A DNA stretch of 9,460 nucleotides from JACPTG01 sp964504135 (GTDB lineage Archaea > Nanobdellota > Nanobdellia > Woesearchaeales > UBA10216): contig CAZDCW010000042.1 in NCBI GenBank assembly GCA_964504135.1, positions 1 through 9,460 on the forward strand. The letters run 5' to 3'. Positions 5,594-9,460 of this stretch are shown here, piece by piece. The notes beneath the pieces were generated by a model. The model made no database searches. It was not told where the DNA came from and saw only the letters and a program-made list of their open reading frames with translations. The first letter of the stretch is position 1. Each line of letters begins with the position of its first letter. Position numbers and translations under genes: made by a program.

Positions 5594-6304
5594 TTACCAC
5601 GCATGATAAACTTCTGCGACCATGGCGTTGCGCTGCATATCCTGGTGAAGGCTGGAGCTTGCCGCCTTAATCCTGGTTCTCGCCTCTGCGCGGATTATAT
5701 TTTCAGCCATCTCAACGTATGGATTCCTTGCGATGTCATAAAGGTCGCCAACTATTGGAATGGCGCTTGTGACGAATTCCTTGAAAAGAACATTGCCCAC
5801 CTCAGCCGAGTACTGGGGAAATTTAGCCACAACATAACGGGAGAATAACAGCTTCGGAACAATTTCAGCCGATTCCTCCACGATGTTAAGGCCAAATGGC
5901 AGGGAAAGGCCAGGAACCTCCCGGCCAAGGACATACAGGGGAAGTGGCAGCACTCCCAAAAGGGCTCCAATAGACTCCGCAAAAAAGCCAAACTCGCTCA
6001 TAGCCCTGTCAATCGTATCAACTCCCCTTGCGCCCAGGTGAAGCAACCTGTAAGCCTGCTCTGAATGAACCTGCCTTAAGCACTGCTCTGCCTCAGGCTC
6101 AGTGACGCCAATCTCCTGCATTTCAGCTTCCTTTGCAAGGCCTTTTGCCTGCTCTGCAGGATTATACCAGGCGAAAACCGGAAAAAGGGTCTTAGCCACC
6201 CTGCCGGCAGCATGCCCAGCGACCTTTGCAAATGCCCTTGCATGGCCTGGGCTGCCACTTACAATCGCCTCAAGGCCGCCACCCTTAATCGCCGCAAAAT
6301 CCAT
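5594..6304 (-). CDS. Hypothetical protein with a hydrophobic central segment
   Basis: Encodes 236 residues; family not recognised. Residues 1-45 are Gly/Ala-rich. A charged stretch with many Glu follows (50-90), then a long hydrophobic region at about 106-142 (FFAESIGALLGVLPLPLYV onward) containing Pro and Gly, and a second at 177-190 (FVTSAIPIVGDLYD). These could be re-entrant or hairpin-like membrane helices, or the core of a helical bundle; no signal peptide is present. The frame is open to a GTG at 6352, but this places the TATA box (6326-6334) inside the coding region; ATG 6304 lies 26-27 nt from it. It follows the RSH gene on the same strand with 62 bp between them, but has its own promoter. 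Confidence 0.65.
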   Translation of the reverse strand: MDFAAIKGGGLEAIVSGSPGHARAFAKVAGHAAGRVAKTLFPVFAWYNPAEQAKGLAKEAEMQEIGVTEPEAEQCLRQVHSEQAYRLLHLGARGVDTIDRAMSEFGFFAESIGALLGVLPLPLYVLGREVPGLSLPFGLNIVEESAEIVPKLLFSRYVVAKFPQYSAEVGNVLFKEFVTSAIPIVGDLYDIARNPYVEMAENIIRAEARTRIKAASSSLHQDMQRNAMVAEVYHAW

Positions 6305-6325
6305 AGGATTGCGGGACAATAAACA

Positions 6326-6334
6326 GTATTTAAA
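6326..6334 (-). promoter_or_regulatory. TATA-like box for the gene at 5594-6304
   Basis: TTTAAATAC on the minus strand, centred 26-27 nt before ATG 6304. It is close to the box of the RSH gene (TTTAAAT), suggesting a shared promoter consensus. Confidence 0.55.
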
Positions 6335-6345
6335 CCTTTTGTTTG

Positions 6346-6365
6346 TAATCACTCCTAAGTGATTA
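6346..6365 (-). repeat. 8-bp inverted repeat just after the RSH stop codon
   Basis: TAATCACT (6346-6353) and AGTGATTA (6358-6365) with a 4-nt spacer, ending one base past the RSH stop. The stem is A/T-rich and no T tract follows on the minus strand, so an intrinsic terminator is unconvincing; it could be a processing signal or an operator upstream of the next promoter. Confidence 0.35.
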
Positions 6366-6366
6366 A

Positions 6367-8259
6367 TTACTCCACCTTGACGTCCACAACATTCTCAACC
6401 TGCTTCACCTTCTTGACTGCATCATCCAGCTCCTTATGCTCCTTAATCCCCAGGATAATGTAGAGCTTCTGCCTGATGTTCTTCGTCGTAATTGAGGCCA
6501 CCTTTACACCTGCCCTTCCAAGGGTGTTGAGCAGGTCCTCCACAAGGCCTGCCCGGTCCACAACCTCAGCCCTAATCTGCATTTCCTCCCTTGCAAGAGC
6601 CTTCCAGGAGAGGGCTATTTTCCTCGCCTCAGCCAGCTCCTGAATGTTCGGGCAGCTTCTCCTGTGCACTGCAACCTTGCCATCCTTCAGCCTGAGCCCG
6701 ATAATGCTGTCATTCCGCCTCGGGCTACAGCACCTAGACAACTGAAGCAGGGCAGGCTTTTCATACACTATTGCATCCACAAGCGCCTCAGGCTCAGACG
6801 CCTGCTGCTCCACCCATGTAATGCCCAGCTTATGCCTAATCTTGCTCCTTGCGTGGTTTGTCTTAACAAACTTAAGCCAGTTTCTGGATGGAAGAGCATT
6901 CTTTGCAGTCACTATCTCAACCACATCCCCACTTTTCAGCTCATAATCCAAGGGGACTATTTCACTGTTAACCTTAGCCCTTAAGCAGTGGTCACCTATG
7001 TCCGAATGGACTGCATACGCAAAGTCAACAGGGGTCGCACGCTCTGGCAGCGGAATCGCGTCGCCCTTTGGAGTTATAGCATAAATCTCGTCCTTGAACA
7101 GGTCTATCTTCAGGCTTTCAAGGAACTCAGTTGCGCTGCCTGAGGTCCTTCTCCACTCAAGGATTTGCTTAAGCCACGCTATCCTGCGCTCAAACCTCTT
7201 ATCGCGCTCTGTCTCCTTATACCTCCAATGGGCAGCTATCCCCTCCTCTGCAAGATGATGCATCTTCCAAGTCCTTATCTGGATTTCAACCGGCCTGCCA
7301 TTTATCAGGACTTCTGTATGCAGCGACTGGTACATGTTTGGCTTAGGCTTTGCTATGTAATCGTCAAACCTGCTCATCAGCGGAGTCCAGGCTGAATGCA
7401 CAAGCCCCAGAATCCTATAGCAGTCATCTGTGCCCTCGGTTATTACCCTGATTGCGGCCAGGTCATGAATCTGCTCAAATGGAATGCCCTTCTTCACCAT
7501 CTTCCTGTAAATCCCGTAGAAGTTCTTTGCCCTTCCAGTAATGCTTGCCCTAATTTCCCTCTGGGCCAGAAGCCTCCCAACCTGCCTGATAATTGCCTTA
7601 ACCTCCTTTTCCCTCTCCTCCTTTGTCTTGACAACGCGCTTCTTAAGCTCCTGGTACACATCAGGCTCCAGGAACCTGAGGCACAGGTCCTCCATCTCTG
7701 ACTTTATCCTGTACATCCCGAGCTTGTAGGCAATCGGCACATAAACGTCGATTGTCTCCCTTGAAATCTCAACCTGACTCACCCTTGGATGATACTTCAG
7801 GGTGCGCATGTTATGAAGCCTGTCAGCAAGCTTAATCAGGATAACCCTGATATCCTTGATTGTGGCGAAGAGCACTTTCCTGATGTTCTCCGCGCGCTCC
7901 TCCTCCCTGGCAATGCTAATCCTGCGAATCTTGGTAACGCCGCCCACAAGGTAAGCGATTTCGCTGCCGAATTTTTTTTCAAGCTCGGCCTTTTTTACAT
8001 TGGTATCCTCAAGAACGTCATGAAGCAGGCCTGCGCAGATGGTTGCAGTGTCAAGCCTAAGCTTCATCAGCATGTAAGCCACGTCCTTGCAATGCATGAA
8101 GTAATCCCTCCCGCAAAGCCGCCTCTGGCCTGCATGGACCTTCTCCGCGAAAAGGTAAGCCTGCCTGATAAGGTCAACCTTGGCATTGGGGTTATACCTC
8201 GCGGCCTCCTGGAGGAACTCCTCCATACCCATTGACTCAATCGCATATTCCTTGGACAT
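6367..8259 (-). CDS. relA: RelA/SpoT homologue: bifunctional (p)ppGpp synthetase/hydrolase
   Basis: Long RSH enzyme, 630 residues, making (p)ppGpp from ATP and GDP/GTP and degrading it. Order of domains: HD hydrolase (about 30-190) with H56, HD at 80-81, ED at 84-85 and D146/N150 in KLADRLHNMRT; synthetase (about 230-350) with GRAKNFYGIYRKM (242-254), D266, PKPNMYQSLHT (305-315) and VEIQIRT (324-330); TGS (about 387-451); a Cys-containing domain with C510, C511 and C536 (LSRCC, HRRSCPN); and a C-terminal ACT domain (about 563-630). Both catalytic sites look complete. It is about 100 residues shorter than typical long RSH proteins (roughly 735-745), because the helical linker between TGS and the Cys domain is only about 50 residues. 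The charge-discriminating motif reads RFDD (297-300), between the RXKD and EXDD types. ATG 8259 is 27 nt from a TATA box; no operon partner is evident. Confidence 0.96.
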   Translation of the reverse strand: MSKEYAIESMGMEEFLQEAARYNPNAKVDLIRQAYLFAEKVHAGQRRLCGRDYFMHCKDVAYMLMKLRLDTATICAGLLHDVLEDTNVKKAELEKKFGSEIAYLVGGVTKIRRISIAREEERAENIRKVLFATIKDIRVILIKLADRLHNMRTLKYHPRVSQVEISRETIDVYVPIAYKLGMYRIKSEMEDLCLRFLEPDVYQELKKRVVKTKEEREKEVKAIIRQVGRLLAQREIRASITGRAKNFYGIYRKMVKKGIPFEQIHDLAAIRVITEGTDDCYRILGLVHSAWTPLMSRFDDYIAKPKPNMYQSLHTEVLINGRPVEIQIRTWKMHHLAEEGIAAHWRYKETERDKRFERRIAWLKQILEWRRTSGSATEFLESLKIDLFKDEIYAITPKGDAIPLPERATPVDFAYAVHSDIGDHCLRAKVNSEIVPLDYELKSGDVVEIVTAKNALPSRNWLKFVKTNHARSKIRHKLGITWVEQQASEPEALVDAIVYEKPALLQLSRCCSPRRNDSIIGLRLKDGKVAVHRRSCPNIQELAEARKIALSWKALAREEMQIRAEVVDRAGLVEDLLNTLGRAGVKVASITTKNIRQKLYIILGIKEHKELDDAVKKVKQVENVVDVKVE

Positions 8260-8282
8260 AAGCCTGTGTTAAAGGGCTGCTG

Positions 8283-8289
8283 ATTTAAA
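8283..8289 (-). promoter_or_regulatory. TATA-like box for the RSH gene
   Basis: TTTAAAT on the minus strand, centred 27 nt before ATG 8259; no Shine-Dalgarno is seen between box and start, so the message is probably leaderless. Confidence 0.55.
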
Positions 8290-8420
8290 CATTGCTGTTA
8301 AGGCTTGTGAAAAAGCCCGTATTTTAACTAACAAATAGCAGGCTGTGGCTACCCAAGAATCATCAGCCCCTTTGGGACTCGCGACGTGTACTTCAGGCTT
8401 CGAGCACTGGCCTTGAAATT
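8290..8420. other. Non-coding spacer between methyltransferase and RSH genes
   Basis: No credible gene or tRNA. A short hairpin GGCTT (8302-8306)/AAGCC (8313-8317) lies near the RSH promoter. A TGATGA and a CTGA occur on the minus strand but are spaced too far apart for a C/D-box guide RNA. Confidence 0.35.
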
Positions 8421-9293
8421 TTAACGCCCTTTCCTCCCAATGAGAATCCCGTTGTACCACTCCCTTGGATTCGCGGGATCGGCGTGTATCTGGGTTAACT
8501 CAAACCCTTTAAACCCTTTGTAGACTGCCACAACCTTTCCCGAACCTTTAAAGTCAGGCCCCTGCTCGCTTTCAACATGGCTCAGGACGTAGAATAATGT
8601 GGAATTCGCAGCCCCAAAAGGCGAAGCCTCCATTAATTCCTGAAGCTCCCTGAACCTGAACATCTTAGTATAGAAGTCGTAATCTCCAACTGGTTCGCCG
8701 TCAGACAGGAGGCGCCTCCTATCCCTCCTCACCCTGCCTGGCTTTTGCTGCTGCAGCGTATCCTGCATTTTCATCTCGGCAAAAAGCATGCCGCCTGGGG
8801 CAAGGGATTCATACACCTGCTGCAAGTCATCCTGCCTTATTTGCTTCCCGTTGACAGGGCCCATAAGGTAACCGAAATCTCCAGCAAGCCAGAGCACGGC
8901 ATCCAGGCTTCCTGGCTTGAAGGGAAGTGGAGTGGTCATGTCATGCTGCACTGCACAGATGCCGTTTTTCCTGGCAACACCACGCATGCCCTGGCTTATG
9001 CCCAAGCCAACAAGATATAGGCTTTTTCCGGTCTTAGCGACAATTCTCCTGAGCCTCTCGCCGCCACCAACTCCTATGTTGGCGATGCGGGCGTAATCAT
9101 CAACCTTTATTCTCTCCACCAGCATGCCATCAACGGTCTCTTCCATAGCCTTAACATTGGGAAATTGGCGCAGATAGTGGTCATAGTATGGGGCCACGGC
9201 TGTAAATGAGGTGGCGACAATACTGCTCCAATCCGCCGGCAGCTCAGGCTCATGGAGAGTTACCCTTTCCCAATCAATAAGCTGCACAGCCAT
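8421..9293 (-). CDS. Class I SAM-dependent methyltransferase
   Basis: Predicted methyltransferase of 290 residues, Methyltransf_11-like, transferring a methyl group from S-adenosylmethionine to an unknown substrate. Seen: motif I ARIANIGVGGGE (residues 68-79), strand 2 LYLVGLGIS (92-100), then QHDMTTPLPFKPGSLDAVLWL (split here as HDMTTP, LPFKPGS, LDAVLWL; 117-136) matching the motif around strand 4, and SLAPGGMLFAEM (163-174) as the following strand. At the end of strand 2 the usual acidic residue that holds the SAM ribose is Gly98. A basic stretch (RVRRDRRRL, 187-195) follows. The frame is open to GTG 9410, which would add 39 residues; ATG 9293 is chosen because a TATA-like box lies 27-28 nt upstream and inside the longer reading. 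A second box at 9428-9436 is only 22 nt from the GTG. The substrate cannot be inferred from the neighbours. Confidence 0.85.
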   Translation of the reverse strand: MAVQLIDWERVTLHEPELPADWSSIVATSFTAVAPYYDHYLRQFPNVKAMEETVDGMLVERIKVDDYARIANIGVGGGERLRRIVAKTGKSLYLVGLGISQGMRGVARKNGICAVQHDMTTPLPFKPGSLDAVLWLAGDFGYLMGPVNGKQIRQDDLQQVYESLAPGGMLFAEMKMQDTLQQQKPGRVRRDRRRLLSDGEPVGDYDFYTKMFRFRELQELMEASPFGAANSTLFYVLSHVESEQGPDFKGSGKVVAVYKGFKGFELTQIHADPANPREWYNGILIGRKGR

Positions 9294-9315
9294 AAGCGAG
9301 TGCCCTGTGCCCGGC

Positions 9316-9325
9316 AAAATAAAAA
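9316..9325 (-). promoter_or_regulatory. TATA-like box for the methyltransferase gene
   Basis: TTTTTATTTT on the minus strand, centred 27-28 nt before ATG 9293. Confidence 0.4.
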
Positions 9326-9427
9326 CCTTTGCAAAACGTATTGCCTTTCCAGTGAATAAACCCCTTGTACGGTGCTTTTTCCACACTTTTGCGTCGCCTA
9401 TGATAGGCACATTCTCAAAAATGAGTG

Positions 9428-9436
9428 ATTTATAAA
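9428..9436. promoter_or_regulatory. Second TATA-like box near the window edge, direction unclear
   Basis: The minus strand reads TTTATAAAT; the plus strand ATTTATAAA is nearly as good. On the minus strand it would start RNA near 9405, giving a leader of about 110 nt before ATG 9293. On the plus strand it would start RNA near 9460, serving a gene beyond the window. Confidence 0.4.
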
Positions 9437-9460
9437 GGAGCAGTCCTCATGTGTTTTTGA

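Noticed and set aside
6664..8235. Several plus-strand ORFs of 60-150 codons opposite the RSH gene.
   Set aside because: The minus strand there encodes a full RSH protein with all catalytic motifs; the opposite ORFs have no promoter and rich Pro/Leu/Cys composition typical of antisense shadows.
8340..8415. Possible C/D-box guide RNA on the minus strand (TGATGA and CTGA present).
   Set aside because: The two boxes are about 27 nt apart in the wrong order for D'/C', and the outer C and D boxes are missing.
8269..8460. Minus-strand ORF of 63 codons between methyltransferase and RSH.
   Set aside because: It begins inside the methyltransferase gene in another frame, has no TATA box at the right distance and covers the RSH promoter.
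9294..9410. GTG start adding 39 residues to the methyltransferase.
   Set aside because: The nearest box is only 22 nt from the GTG, the extension covers another TATA-like box, and the methyltransferase core does not need it. Not excluded entirely.

Overview
The window reads as a piece of an archaeal chromosome. It opens with the 3' part of a 23S rRNA whose sarcin-ricin loop continues GAGAGGAAC and whose peptidyl-transferase region reads GGGGATAACAGAG, both archaeal/eukaryotic rather than bacterial. Nearly every protein gene has an A/T-only TATA-like box centred about 25-28 nt before its start codon and no clear Shine-Dalgarno, the signature of leaderless archaeal transcripts. A VapB antitoxin of the mostly archaeal DUF217/COG1753 type fits too. 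A long RelA/SpoT homologue in an archaeon, together with several small proteins I cannot place, suggests a poorly sampled uncultured lineage, possibly DPANN; that last step is inference.

Layout: 1-560 is the end of 23S rRNA (+), with no 5S gene or tRNA after it. 647-2413 (-) encodes a large unrecognised protein with a CGDC motif. 2465-2672 is non-coding and contains a 121-bp, almost fully self-complementary element (2506-2626). 2673-3308 (-) is a Nudix-like hydrolase, divergent from a run of five plus-strand genes: two hypotheticals (3422-3835, 3886-4395), a VapB/VapC toxin-antitoxin pair (4421-5037), and a helical hypothetical (5084-5569). Convergent to these is a minus-strand series: an unknown partly hydrophobic protein (5594-6304), a complete but compact RSH alarmone synthetase/hydrolase (6367-8259) and a class I SAM-dependent methyltransferase (8421-9293).

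Except for vapBC, where the ORFs overlap in ATGA, each gene seems to have its own promoter, so this is mostly a row of single-gene units rather than operons. The TATA spacing settles starts: for 647-2413, 5084-5569, 5594-6304 and 8421-9293 the longest ORF begins upstream of, or inside, the promoter, and the shorter start is preferred here. Functional links are limited: RSH and VapBC are both classically associated with growth control under stress and lie about 1.3 kb apart, but nothing in the sequence shows that they act together. The best leads are the compact RSH with its hybrid RFDD motif, the structured 121-bp element, the inverted repeat bracketing a TATA box at 3385-3416, the CGDC orphan protein, and a base change beside the peptidyl-transferase centre of the rRNA.
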